A stretch of 64,000 nt of DNA from Sepiola atlantica. Lineage: Eukaryota; Mollusca; Cephalopoda; Sepiida; Sepiolidae. Where the stretch lies: positions 82,355,714-82,419,713 of the forward strand of contig OY744517.1 in assembly GCA_963556195.1 (NCBI GenBank), in the 5' to 3' direction. The notes under the pieces are model-generated. The model searched no databases. It was not told where the DNA came from and saw only the letters and a program-made list of their open reading frames with translations. Made by a program: the position numbers and the translations under genes. The first letter of the stretch is position 1. Each line of letters begins with the position of its first letter. Shown piece by piece: positions 54,013 through 64,000 of this stretch.

Positions 54013-54185
54013 TTAAAAAGGAAAAATAGAAAGACCTGAGAACTCAACGTTTCACCCAACTATTGTGTGGGCTTTATCAAGAGCGCTCTTTGTCCACTTC
54101 TAGCATCTATCGCTTTTGATAAAGCCAACACAATAGTTGGACGAAACGTTGAGTTCTCAGGTCTTTCTCTTTTTCCTTTTTAAAT
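54013..54185. repeat. Hairpin, arms about 70 bp
   Basis: The left arm reads AAAGACCTGAGAACTCAACG, TTTCACCCAACTATTGTGTG, GGCTTTATCA. The right arm reads TGATAAAGCCAACACAATAG, TTGGACGAAACGTTGAGTTC, TCAGGTCTTTC. The loop is about 30 bp. The outer bases also pair (TTTAAAAAGGAAAAA with TTTTTCCTTTTTAAA). Confidence 0.88.
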
Positions 54186-55369
54186 ATTTAAGTAGGGCCG
54201 TTTACAATAGATTCTACTTTTGTGCCAGATATCAATAAACAAAAAGGTATATCTTCATTTAAAACATAAAAATGATAATGTGAGAATCGGATCTGGGAAA
54301 GTAGTACACAGGGGTCCACATTCAGTCCAGGGCATCACTAATTGTGTTACACTAGTACTATATATTATTTATAGCATTTTGATTTAAAAAAAAAAGAAAA
54401 AGAAAGTGTGCTTTTCAAAGCTCTGAATTTAACTTTTTTGTGATTAATAAAATCTAAAGAATTACATTAAAATAAAGTGATACCTGATGACACCACCCAC
54501 CCACCCATCAACATCGGTCATCAGGAAGTGTTTTTCTTCAATTTTTTTTTTAAGAAAATGAAAAGATGACCACTAATCAATAAAAACAAAATTGATATTA
54601 GTGGCGGTGGTGGTGGGGAATCATCACATTACTTTTTTTTTTAGTCTGAGTCATCCAATTTTCACCAACTTCCACAGCGTTGATATTAACAGACATTTTT
54701 ATTTGCAGATATGGTTAAATGTAATGTAGGAGTGGACAGCAGATGATTAAGATATGTAAGATACGTGTAAAAAAAAAAAAAAAAACACAAAAAAAACACA
54801 AAAAAAAAACATAATTAGATTCATTAACAATGTTTTTAAAAATTGCATTGCCAATCTTTTCTAAATAGGTTGTATACTTACAATATAAAAAAAAGAAAAA
54901 ATAAAGATTATGGAAAAAAAAAAGTCCTGAACACAGATGTAGCAGCACACATGCCAACTGAAAACCTTGTCTTAAGTTACTATCACAGAGCATTTTTACT
55001 TTACCCGAGTGAATTTTGTTTAAATATAAGACGAGGCACTAGTCTTGTTTGCTATTTCTACATTTACCTTTTGTTTCAACTAGTTATTTCTTGGCGCAGA
55101 TCATTCACTCCAAATGTTTGCAGAATAGCAATCCTTACATATGGGGACCCGGGTGTGATCTGAACACATAACTTTGTGATTATAAAATTTGACTCAATAA
55201 ATATTCAGAAACAAATTTATAGCAATAATTGCTTTTATGACAAAATACTTTCTTTTTTTTTTTTAATATCATTTACTGCAGTCAGATAAGCTGAGTATAA
55301 TGAATCCTAACTTGGGTCAAAAATGATCTTTTAATCATATAACCCATGTCAAGGCGGTCTACCCTGTCA
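54186..55369. other. No gene; AT-rich spacer
   Basis: Short A-runs at about 54770-54810 and 54915-54925, T-run at 55252-55264, and a GGCGGTGGTGGTGG stretch at 54603-54616. The small frames at 54715-54993 and 54843-55163 are unrecognised. Confidence 0.4.
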
Positions 55370-55775
55370 ATCAGCAGTTGAGTCTTCGGCATACTTCATC
55401 CATTCCCGGTTTCAGCGACAAATATCAAAAACGCACGGGCCAGCTAACAGCTCCATGTCTGCCTTCACTGTTGTAATCTATGTCTTCAGTTGACCACTTT
55501 TGAACTTGATCCACCAACAGGTGCGATTGGATCCACCAACATGTGGATGAATTCCTTCTGAAGCCGTCGAAGAATGTGTCCAAACCAACAAAGTCTCTTT
55601 TTCAGAAGAGTCTCCATGATGTCAACGGTGTTATAGGTTTAGAGATACATCTCAATAATGCTAACAAGGTTGTATAGGTGGAACTATCGGTAGTGATCAG
55701 GATGCAGGCAGAGAAGAGCATCCAATATACTCTGCCCAGTTCTGTCCAAGTCACAATGATCAACTTTTTTTTTTT
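55370..55775 (-). mobile_element. LINE C-terminal fragment
   Basis: The minus strand reads ETLLKKRLCWFGHILRRLQ (about 55570-55625), the usual LRWFGHVLR block, followed by decayed sequence. Upstream (55640-55760) is the segment before this block. Stops are frequent. Confidence 0.65.
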
Positions 55776-55839
55776 TAACGTAGTTCATCCCAAACAAGGC
55801 AGGCCGCCATTGTAGATGTAAGGGGCTACTGAGAAAGAA

Positions 55840-56150
55840 GAAAAGGGGAGAAGGTTGGGAGGGGGGGGGGTCAACCTAAACTGGGATCTGCGCAGCGAGA
55901 TGTCTGTTTACATTAATTTTAAACTTCTGCATGTCAGTAGTATCGGGGAAACAGGGGGCAGTTCCAGAGGCTAGCAGCACGAGGAAAGAAGCTATTTCAG
56001 TAGAAAGCTCTCCGGCATCTGGGGACCTCCACAGTGAATGGATGGGATTTAGTTGATTGTCGAGTTGGTCTAGTGAATTTACATCGAGGGGGCACCAGAG
56101 TAGTCAATTCATCGGAGCATTCAAACTTCATACAGCAAGCAAACTGTTAA
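55840..56150 (-). mobile_element. LINE 3' end (family L-B), copy 2
   Basis: The minus strand reads VPRCRRAFY, a stop, then NSFFPRAASLWNCP (about 55950-56010) and later KFKINVNRHLA, split by a frameshift. This is the same SFFPRxxxLWN block as at 41180. A G-run at 55860 lies at its 3' flank, as in copy 1. Confidence 0.75.
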
Positions 56151-56411
56151 GTGCTTGGTGTTTGTGACTTTGACTTCACCATTTTGCATGAGTTTTCCAA
56201 ATGTTCTTCAAGGTTCAACTCTTGATAGGATCAACTTTATACAATATTATAGAACATGCAAACTTCTTAGTATGGAAAGTAACTACAGACTTCGGAAGAT
56301 TAAAGGATCCTGTTCACTTAGTATACTTACTATGCTGTGGCTACATTGGTCTAAAATAGTGAAAATATAAGCGAACATGCAGCCCAGTGGACAACAGGTA
56401 CCATGGCTAGT

Positions 56412-56445
<34 letters not shown>

Positions 56446-56630
56446 AATATTTGAAAATATTCTTCAGAAGCTCTGATCACAGATTTAAATCCATTACTTA
56501 AAATAAAATGAAGGAAATCTATATAAAAAATATATAAAAATAAATCCAACCAATAAGGAGGTTTAAAGACAATGTAACTTATGAATTTTGTATAATCAAA
56601 TTAAGTGACATTGATTATGATAACATTTCA
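56151..56630. other. No gene seen
   Basis: A T-run of about 30 at 56410-56441; otherwise AT-rich. Confidence 0.45.
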
Positions 56631-56899
56631 AAAATGGACAGCTGGACAATTTATTTGTTGGTGGTTACACTTGAGTTACTTGACACAAGAGTCAGTGAAA
56701 GGCTTGATTGGAGTTCATGTGAACAGATGTGCTTTTTAATCAAGCAGTATGAAAAGTTCACTTAGAATGAGCAATGTTCACAAGAGATAGTGGTATTCAA
56801 CATCATAGGAATGACACTGAACTGCAGAGGAAACAAAGAGCATGTAGAGAATAACATGTACTTACAATTCACAAAGAGTTGGAAATTATCAAAACCGTA
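56631..56899. other. No feature identified
   Basis: May be an upstream part of the L-C element, but no block is recognisable. Confidence 0.3.
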
Positions 56900-57330
56900 T
56901 AACCACTTATGTCAATAATGAGGAAAAATACAGATTTGAATAAGGGAAGAATGATTGACAAATTGCATTCATTTAGCAAAGTAAAATTTGCTAATTCTCA
57001 GAGTAAATGCTTTCTTGAAATGTTACCTATTGTATACCATTACGTAAAAGTTTCTACAGAGCTGCAAAGGGAAAAGATTACGAAATACCAAGGTCTTATG
57101 TACGACATGAAAAGAAACTGGAATCTTAGGAAAATCTCCATCATACCAGTAACTATATGAGCAACAGGACTAATGAAAAAGAATTTCTGGCGAGTATACT
57201 TGGTGAACCGAGTGCAAGAGAAATACAAACAATTGCATTTAAAGGGACGGTTAGAATCTTAAGATCTCAAGGCTGGAGTGTCTGAAATAGCCGGTGAATG
57301 TCTGGCATATAGTAGGATGCCCCATCTCCA
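56900..57330 (+). mobile_element. Retroelement C-terminal tail (family L-C), copy 1
   Basis: The plus strand reads LQREKITKYQGLMYDMKRNW (about 57060-57120), then KISIIPVTI, a stop, ATGLMKKNF and NRVQEKYKQLHLKG. The pattern (KYQDL..W.., VIPVVIGA.G...KNL.KYL.., TALLGTARILR) is a recurrent C-terminal region of non-LTR retroelements. The 3' flank AGCCGGTGAATGTCTGGCAT and AGGATGCCCC..TCCAGCAAA matches copy 2 at 59920. Decayed. Confidence 0.65.
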
Positions 57331-57404
57331 GCAAAAACGGAAAGATAAGAAAAATTAAAAATTAAAAAAAAAATGAGTAAATAACCACCAATATACAGCA
57401 TAAT

Positions 57405-57620
57405 TATGTTTACACACCGGTTCCTGTTAGATTACTGAAGTTAAGCAACGTTGAGTCTGGCCAGTACTAAATCGGTGACCATTTGGGAACACCAGGTGCT
57501 GTTTGTGGCCTGGAGAGGATATGGGCACTACCAGGTTCTATCATGCCCACAGAAAAGTTAGGGCAGATGGAGTATCTGCCTGACTACCTGAGGACGTTAT
57601 GGGAAAACAACAACCACCAA
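57405..57620 (+). repeat. 5S rRNA-derived repeat, copy 2
   Basis: CCGGTTCCTGTTAGATTACT, GAAGTTAAGCAACGTTGAGT, CTGGCCAGTACTAAATCGGT, GACCATTTGGGAACACCAGG, TGCTGT follows the 5S internal promoter to its 3' end. A non-5S tail (GGATATGGGCACTACCAGG..) follows, as in 5S-headed SINEs. Copy 1 at 20693 has a different tail. Confidence 0.75.
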
Positions 57621-57789
57621 TAAATCCAAGAGGATTTGAACTCTGCTGATTCCATAGGCCAAAACAATATCCATGAGGCCAATCACACACGCTAAGGTTT
57701 TTATTCAAAATGTAAGGAACAAAATCTAATTTAACAGCACTTATTTCCACTCTTAAAGTTATCAATCAAAACATGTCTTAATTGAAATT

Positions 57790-58185
57790 AAATAATTGAC
57801 TTCCAAACTAACCTATCTCTGACCAGGTCTTTATTTATCCTTCAAGTTCATCCTTATCATTTCCTCCCATGTTTTACTTTGCCTTCATCTGTGAACTGAA
57901 CTTGCTACCTCAACTGTTCTACATCTAATCGAAGCTCTTTCATCCATCCTTACAATGACCAAACCAACAAAGTCTCCTGTCCTGCACACATCCCCCTTAT
58001 ACTTTTCCCATTTAATCTTCGAGGTCAGCCTGTCTTTAAGATTCACATGACACATTCATCGTATCATTCTCATATCATTTCTCTCCATGCAACACATGTC
58101 CTCAACCCTCACTGACCAAGTTTCACTTCCATACATCATTACACTGCGTACACATGCTTGATAGAGACAATGGTAATGCTCTGCT
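57790..58185 (-). mobile_element. LINE L-A 3' fragment
   Basis: The minus strand reads LYQACVRSVMMYGSETWSVR (about 58110-58170), then VEDMCCMERNDMRMIR, a stop, MCHVNLKDRLTSKIKW. This is the VRSVMLYGSETW..RNDMRMIRWMC block of LINE polymerases. Same family as 3540-5125 and 49195-49585. Confidence 0.8.
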
Positions 58186-59905
58186 GCATAGCAGTGATCA
58201 ACAGTGGTATTTATTTCCTCTGGCAGAGAGCAACCCTAATGTGGTTTTGTCACACGATGACCAATCAAACTATTTGGCTTAGAAATTTCTACTTTTTTAT
58301 GATGCCGTCCTGAGACCTTTAGGGTTCACAAATCAGACTTTCCAGACAGCCATGAAGTAAGACATCCACTCTCATACCATCTGTCGACTAGGCCCCGAGT
58401 ACGGCTATCATCACTTAATGATACCCCCCCCCCCCCCAAAAAAAAAGAGAACTATTAAACCGACACAACCAACTCTACTTAATCCCTTTCAACAAAAGGA
58501 CAAATTTACAGTTCTTACTTCTGGCCACATACACTTAACTAGTATATATAATGTATATTCATATATTTTGTTTATAGAAAAACTAGTACTTCTGCAGTTT
58601 ACACACCGTGTTTGTTTTTTTTTAGATAGGATTTTCAAGTTAACTTTAATTTTTACGGCATCTTGTTTATTAAATTGTGATGTGAAAGCACAGAATAGTT
58701 AACATTAAAAACTGGTTTCTAAATAAGATTTCAGCACAGTCCGTAAACTGCATAAGTACCGAAAAGGCCTTGCTTTCCTTTCTTCTTTAACAATCCTTTT
58801 TCTTACAAATTATTAAAGGAGAGAGACTTGTAATTCACATGAAGACTTGCTTCTATACAAGCACCTAAAAAATGGTATTTCGAACTTGAGAACGACAGAC
58901 TGATAGACAGCAGAATTAGCGTCCATTCGATCTGAACATTTAGTGATAAAAATGCTATTTTAAACTAAAGTGTGACAGACCAATAGATAGTGGCTCTTCT
59001 AAAGATAATTGGATGCCTCAAAAATTAAAAAAAAAAAAAAAATTTTTTTTTTTTTTTAGCTGCTCTCTAACATTAAATACACCCACAGCGGGTTCACGGG
59101 TATGATTATCTTCAGTTTATCCAATTGGAATTGATGCTACCATCAAAATGGAAAGAATAGAATATAAAAATTATCTAAAAATGGAAAATTAAAAAATACT
59201 GAAGAGCTAATGTCATAAAATACTATAGAAATAAGATAAAAATAAGAGCAGGAAAATGTGGGATACTGAAATATGAGAAAAGGAAGTCAGTCATCCTCTT
59301 GAAGGAAAGAGAGTCAGATAAATTACAGTTGCCTCCACCACCACTTACCCCCATATTTTCAGACTAATACCTAAGATTACAGGAAGTCAAGTCCCATCCA
59401 ACCTAATTCAAGTATTTCACTGCAGAACAGTAGTAACAAATAGTACAGCTAATTTGTTTCCTTCTCTACAATGTAAAAGTTGATCTCACACACTTTTATA
59501 AACCAGCTCTGCCGATTAGTTTGAAAGTTGATTTGCATATAATAAAGATAACATTAAATAGTTTTTAATAATGTGCATTCTGTGATTTGCAAAAAAAAAA
59601 AAATTTTTTATTGGGTTTCAATTTTTTTTTTTTTTTTTTCATTGAAAAAGCAGCAGAAACATTTCAATATTTCTTAAATCCTTAGTTGTCCAATGTGAAA
59701 TAAAAAGGCTTATGTTTTTTGTTACTGTTTTAATTATTTAAAATGACAAAATAACAATCTTTTGCAAATATCTAAGATTTCCACCATTAGCTTTTGCTCA
59801 AAATCCACCCAATGTTAATATTGATGGTTATTTATATGAAACTAATCTTCTTTTATCTTATATATATATATATATATATATTTTTTCACTTTTTTTTTTA
59901 TTTTT
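58186..59905. other. No gene; AT-rich with a short repeat
   Basis: A C-run at 58425, A/T runs at 59025-59060 and 59615-59640, and (TA)n at 59858-59880. GCACAGAATAGTTAAC at about 58690 resembles the hairpin end at 2183. The frame at 58418-58702 starts in the C-run and is not a gene. Confidence 0.4.
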
Positions 59906-59919
59906 CTTTTCATTCATTT

Positions 59920-60130
59920 GCTGGGGACGGGGCATTCTTCCAAATGCCATACGATCACCCGCTATTTACAGACTCCAACCGAGAGCTCTTTTCAGGATTC
60001 TGGCCGTTCCCTTGAGTGCAGTTGTCTGGATTTCTCTTGCACTTGGTTCACCAGGTATACTTGCTAAATACTTTTTCAAGTTCTTCTTCATGAGTCCAGT
60101 GGCTCCTATGATAACTGGAATGATAGAGAT
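59920..60130 (-). mobile_element. Retroelement C-terminal tail (family L-C), copy 2
   Basis: The minus strand gives an uninterrupted stretch IPVIIGATGLMKKNLKKYL, ASIPGEPSAREIQTTALKG, TARILKRALGWSL and a stop. It is the better preserved copy, in opposite orientation to 56900-57330. The 3' flank has AGCGGGTGATCGTATGGCAT and GAATGCCCCGTCCCCAGCAA. It appears 5'-truncated at about 60130. Confidence 0.78.
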
Positions 60131-60506
60131 CTATATGTATGTATGTCAATGTTTAGATTTAAGTTTCAATAAGGATATTTTTTTTCAAAATCTAAAGACA
60201 CCATTAACATTTTTCTTTGATTACATCTGGGGTCATTAAGGGGAATTATCGGTTAGGTCCATAAACTGAAATATATTAGAATGTAAAGAAACGAAATTAT
60301 TTAAAAAAATTTTTTTGATTTTTGGTTTCATAAATAAAAATTTAAAACAAAGAATATCTCAGTGAAGAATTGACTTAAAAACGGTTTAATGATATTATTT
60401 TATTGGTATTTTTAAGATTTAAAATAATTAAAGAAAAACGGAATTTTACAGAAACGTTAAGAAACGCAGCATCAACAAGTTGTTTTTCTTAAAGACAACC
60501 ACACTG

Positions 60507-60542
<36 letters not shown>

Positions 60543-61278
60543 TTTGACCTCATATATTGGAAATGTTATTTGTAACTTTTCTTTCAATGCAAAAATTGTA
60601 AACATTACAATATTTTTAAATTATTTTTTTTCCTAAGAAACCTTCTGACAAGCAATATATCTCCACACGGGCAATGCTGGGTGAAAACTGCTAGTAATCA
60701 ATAAAAGTCAAAGAATTATTGAACTTTCTACTGTGCAAAAAGCATCAATTATACAGACATGATAAAATAAGACGTAGGAACAACATTAGTTAAAACATTT
60801 TTCCCCTCCTTCAGTATGAGAGAGAAATGCAAGTTACTTAATGTTTACAAGTGGCAAGTACTGCTAACTTGCTTGCAGGAAAGAAGAAAAAGAAAATGAT
60901 GTCACATTTACAAAGTGAGATGTGGTTGGTTTTGTAGCATTCTTTTTCAAGTTATAATTAGCACATTCCAAGCGTGTCAGATTTATCCGCTTATGATCGA
61001 GTAGAGAACGTTTTCATTATCGAGAACGTTGCATATTCTTTACTTACAAACTGTTGGCAAAAAAGAGACAGCTAATCGACTGGTCAATTAGTGGGGTGGT
61101 GTGGGGGTCCTAAAGAACAGATATTGGAGGAAGGAATAGATAAACCAGTTTAGACCAGTGAGCAATGACTTCCTTTAAAAAGGTAAGCAAACTGTGCAAC
61201 AGTTAAAAGTGGTTTACTTATAGTGTTAGAGGTAGTGATATATTAATAGACATATATAGCAGTATTAATATATTTACA
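60131..61278. other. No gene seen
   Basis: AT-rich; T-run of about 27 at 60509-60536. GGGCAATGCTGGGTGAAAAC at 60669 looks like a repeat end. Confidence 0.4.
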
Positions 61279-62563
61279 GAGGTATTAACATTTGGTTTGG
61301 TTTATGGCGTGTCAACCATCTATGGGTTATTTGATGCCAAACAAAGTTGTCAAATGGAATCGTAAGGTGGAATAATTATTTTATATTCTTTTTGAAAAAT
61401 AAAAAAAAATAAAAAATAACAAGCAGCACGTGCGTGGTCCCCCTCTGTATGTGACTCGATGTGGCGAGTGTAAAATGCAATAAATTTGGGGCATTTTTTC
61501 CCCCCTTTGACCCCCTGGGGGCGCGAACCAGAATTTTTTTGAGGTCAAGGATGCTCATTTTATATCCAGAACAATTGCCTCTACATTTTGGCCAAGTTTC
61601 AGAAAAATTGAATGGATGGATCAAACGTTATGGGAGAAAAGGGTCATTTTTTGCCATTTTGGGGGCTTTTGACCCCCCTGGGGGGCTAACCAGATTTTTT
61701 TCAAAAATCGGAGAATGTCACTTTCTAACCTGACCAAAGTTACAACTTCATGCAAAATTTCAGAGAAATTCAATGGATGGTTGCAGAGAAAAATCTGGAC
61801 GGACGGGCCTCAAAACATAAGTCCCCCCGATTTATAAAATCGGGGGACCAAAAAAATATAAAGTCCAACTTCTTTGATGAAGTTTAAGAGTTTGGTCAGA
61901 TTTGTATCTTTAAACAGGTCCTTTAGATTTTTAAAGTTCTAGTATTTCCTTTGGCTTTGTTGCATATTCTGACAGTCTAATATATGTTTGACTGTATAAG
62001 ATTATTGACATGATACACACATTGGAGGTTCTTCACCTTCCAATAAAAGTTTGTATATGTCCTATACAGAGTTTGGCTATTACAACCTTTTTTCATTCTT
62101 GCCTTTCTGGCCACTCATCAATAGTTGGCCAAATCTTGTGTAATTTATCCCAAGATTCTTGCCATTTTTCTTTGATTATCCTGTTTATCGAAGGTCGGTG
62201 TATGGAATCCTAGTATTGGAAGGTATCATGTTCAGCCATTCTTTTGCTGCTCTATCTGCTTTTTCATTACTTTTACACTGCTTCTTGTTATAGATGGAGG
62301 TGATCTTGTTTAAGATTTTCATGATTAAAGGATTATCCATATTTTTGATTTTTGGTGCTCTGAGCACCGATAGTCAGAAACGCTAACCCTATCTTCTTTT
62401 ATTTTTAGAGCCAAGTAGATGACTGCAGCTTCTGTACTGAAAATGTACGCTTCATCAGGTAGCCATACTGCAGTTTTGTCTTATTTAGGATAGCAGCGCG
62501 TCCAACTCTCCGATTCTTTAGATCCATCTGTGTAGATGTACTCATAGTTGAGGTATTAACATT
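61279..62563 (-). mobile_element. I-type LINE, 5'-truncated, RNase H domain, 14-bp TSD
   Basis: GAGGTATTAACATT occurs at 61279-61292 and 62550-62563. On the minus strand the insert opens inside an RNase H domain (YEYIYTDGSK, with the catalytic Asp), then AAVIYLALKIK and SNEKADRAAKEWLNM (about 62200-62260, with the second Asp region), IIKEKWQESWDKLHKIWP (about 62110-62165) and KLCIGHIQTF. RNase H after the polymerase is a feature of I-type elements. The 3' end reads CATAAACCAAACCAAAT. The GGTCCCCC element interrupts the 3' region at 61415-61850. Stops and frameshifts are present. Confidence 0.85.
61415..61850 (+). mobile_element. GGTCCCCC element, copy B (two internal units)
   Basis: It opens AACAAGCAGCACGTGCGTGG, TCCCCCTCTG and ends with the hairpin GTCCCCCCGATTT..AAATCGGGGGACC at 61821-61849. 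It has two internal units (C-run palindromes at 61500-61520 and 61671-61687) where copy A has three. It lies inside the I-type LINE. Frames are by-products of the repeat. Confidence 0.75.
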
Positions 62564-63029
62564 AACAGAGGTATCAATATATTAAATGGAGGAACCAATA
62601 CATTATCAGAAGGATTACTATATTAATAGAGAAATAAGGTTAGATTAAATCACCAGTATCTTACTCAGAACAATTTGCAATTCTCGCAAATAAGCATTTT
62701 ATTTAAATAATTGTAGTTAAAAAATAATTTAAGTATTTTAAGCACAATATGGTAACCAATATATTTTTTTTAATTTTCAGGGAGGAGGGCATATTTGAAA
62801 GTAGAAGGGACAATATATAGAATTATCTTATATTAATAAAAAAAGACGCCTATTCACCAACTACTTCAAGGTTATTTGACCTACAAACTTTTAATGAGAG
62901 CTCAACTTTAGAACTAATCCTATTATTTTACTTCTGAATTTTAATGAGATTTAAAAACCATAAATAAGACAAAATATAGTTTCTGAAAGTTTGAGCAAAT
63001 TTTGCTGAAATTAAATTTTTTCTGAGTCC
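62564..63029. other. No gene; AT-rich spacer
   Basis: The first 80 bases repeat words of the LINE target region at 61205-61290 (GAGGTAT..AATATATTAA), a local low-complexity sequence. Confidence 0.45.
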
Positions 63030-63375
63030 ATAACTTTAGGATAACTCCCTACAATTATTTTTACCTTTTAAATCATAAATGAAAATGAAGTTTCTAGAAT
63101 TATTATTTTGATAATTCTGGTTATAAGAATCTTGTTGAACTTGTGCAACGACATGACATTTCTTATTTTTATAAACAAGCTGAAAACTCAACTTCAGGTT
63201 AGTAGTAAATTGTAAAAATCAAACCAGATTTGCTTTAGTCCAAATCGTTTTGTGATAGGTGTGACCTTTTAGGTTGTAAATGAAATTTGAAGTTTCAAAA
63301 TTATTGATTTGATAATTCTAATTACGGAGAACCTCATTGAACTTCTGCAACAATATGACCTTTCCTATGTTCATG
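63030..63375 (+). repeat. Two tandem diverged units of about 180 bp
   Basis: Unit 1 (from about 63055) and unit 2 (from about 63260) share ACCTTTTA(A/G)(A/G)T.. GTAAATGAAA or CATAAATGAAAA, TGAAGTTTC, ATTATTTTGATAATTCT, GAACTT(G/C)TGCAAC and ATGACATTTC or ATGACCTTTC. A third copy is at 17845-18060. Confidence 0.6.
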
Positions 63376-63607
63376 AACAAGCTTAAAATAATATCTGGCT
63401 ACATTTCTCACTCAAAAGTATGCTGACCTTTTTTTCTTTTAATACATTGTTCCCCAATTAATTAACCAGTGAATATGACACTAGTAAAACGTGTCATTGT
63501 CTCACAACTATACAGCAGAAATGAAAAAGAATTTGATTTTATTTAGCAAATACTTGATTTTCCATATAATTTGTTTTAATTTGATGAGGAAAAAAAAGTT
63601 TAAGTTT

Positions 63608-63644
<37 letters not shown>

Positions 63645-64000
63645 TAAATACACACCACCGCTGCTGCTGGACAAAAGTCATTTATCTTGATAATTTTCAA
63701 TTTTACTGCTCCTAATGATCAGGAGGGGGAGGGGGGGGGGGGTTAATAACCTGGATTCAAAGTTGCGGAAAATTTAATAAATCTACCATAGATAGGTACT
63801 TCAGCTAATTACACTATATATCTTAATGAAATAAAGTGTAGCATTGTGTTCTGACTAAGAAGAATAACAAATTCAACATGGGTGTGGTTATTATACAACT
63901 TTAGTACTTATATAATGTTCTCACAAATTCTTGTCATAGCTTTTAAATATAACTGGCCTGGCGAAACACTTTTTTGACTCATCTTACTAATAGAAACTTG
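63376..64000. other. No gene; homopolymers
   Basis: A-run of about 31 at 63611-63641 and G-runs at 63721-63742. No coding signal. Confidence 0.5.

Noticed and set aside
57405..57511. Functional 5S rRNA gene
   Set aside because: The 5' third is missing or changed, substitutions are many and no T-run terminator follows.
1..64000. Bacterial or phage origin
   Set aside because: No dense coding, no operons, abundant LINE, SINE and MITE sequence with target duplications, and U2 and 5S derivatives typical of eukaryotes.

Overview
The window looks like intergenic or intronic DNA from an animal genome. It is AT-rich, full of poly-A/T tracts, (TA)n microsatellites and long C or G runs. Nearly every stretch with protein-like content is a decayed piece of a transposable element. 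There is no operon structure, no rRNA operon, no phage and no CRISPR. The mix (several LINE types, hAT and Tc1/mariner pieces, snRNA-, 5S- and tRNA-headed short repeats) fits a marine invertebrate, perhaps a mollusc. That placement is inference; no host gene here settles it.

Layout. 207-2717 is a non-autonomous hAT-like element with an 8-bp target duplication and two foldback repeats nested inside it. 3540-5125 is a LINE 3' part broken by two later insertions: a U2-headed SINE and a repeat here called the GGTCCCCC element. 6925-7905 is a long foldback element. 9782-11077 is a (TA)n run followed by a 36-bp minisatellite, just before a possible terminal exon. 12816-14560 holds another U2-headed SINE and two LINE 3' ends in a row. 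19690-22530 holds a SINE, a 5S-like repeat and a LINE that contains a 40-bp minisatellite. 23795-25173 holds a copy of the first hAT family, a Tc1/mariner transposase remnant and a 453-bp hAT-like MITE. 29930-31485 is a decayed gene of a repeat-associated protein family. 35865-40359 holds foldbacks, a tRNA-like SINE and three SINEs sharing one body. 41040-50620 holds several LINEs, a hAT MITE inside one of them and a large inverted repeat. 52644-52849 is a possible host terminal exon. 53140-64000 is hairpins, LINE ends and simple sequence.

The most interesting system is a SINE family whose 5' head is the first 40-odd nucleotides of U2 snRNA. It is joined to a body of about 300 bp with three conserved stem-loops. 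Five copies carry the U2 head, and three of those have recognisable target duplications. Two further copies keep the body but have a different hairpin head, so the head appears to be exchangeable. Second in interest are two minisatellites, one of which grew out of a LINE coding segment, and the repeated expansion of C/G palindromes inside the GGTCCCCC element.

I find no complete, clearly functional protein-coding gene. Two candidate terminal exons and two weaker coding-like stretches are listed with low confidence. All repeat matches were made by eye, so boundaries are approximate except where target duplications fix them.
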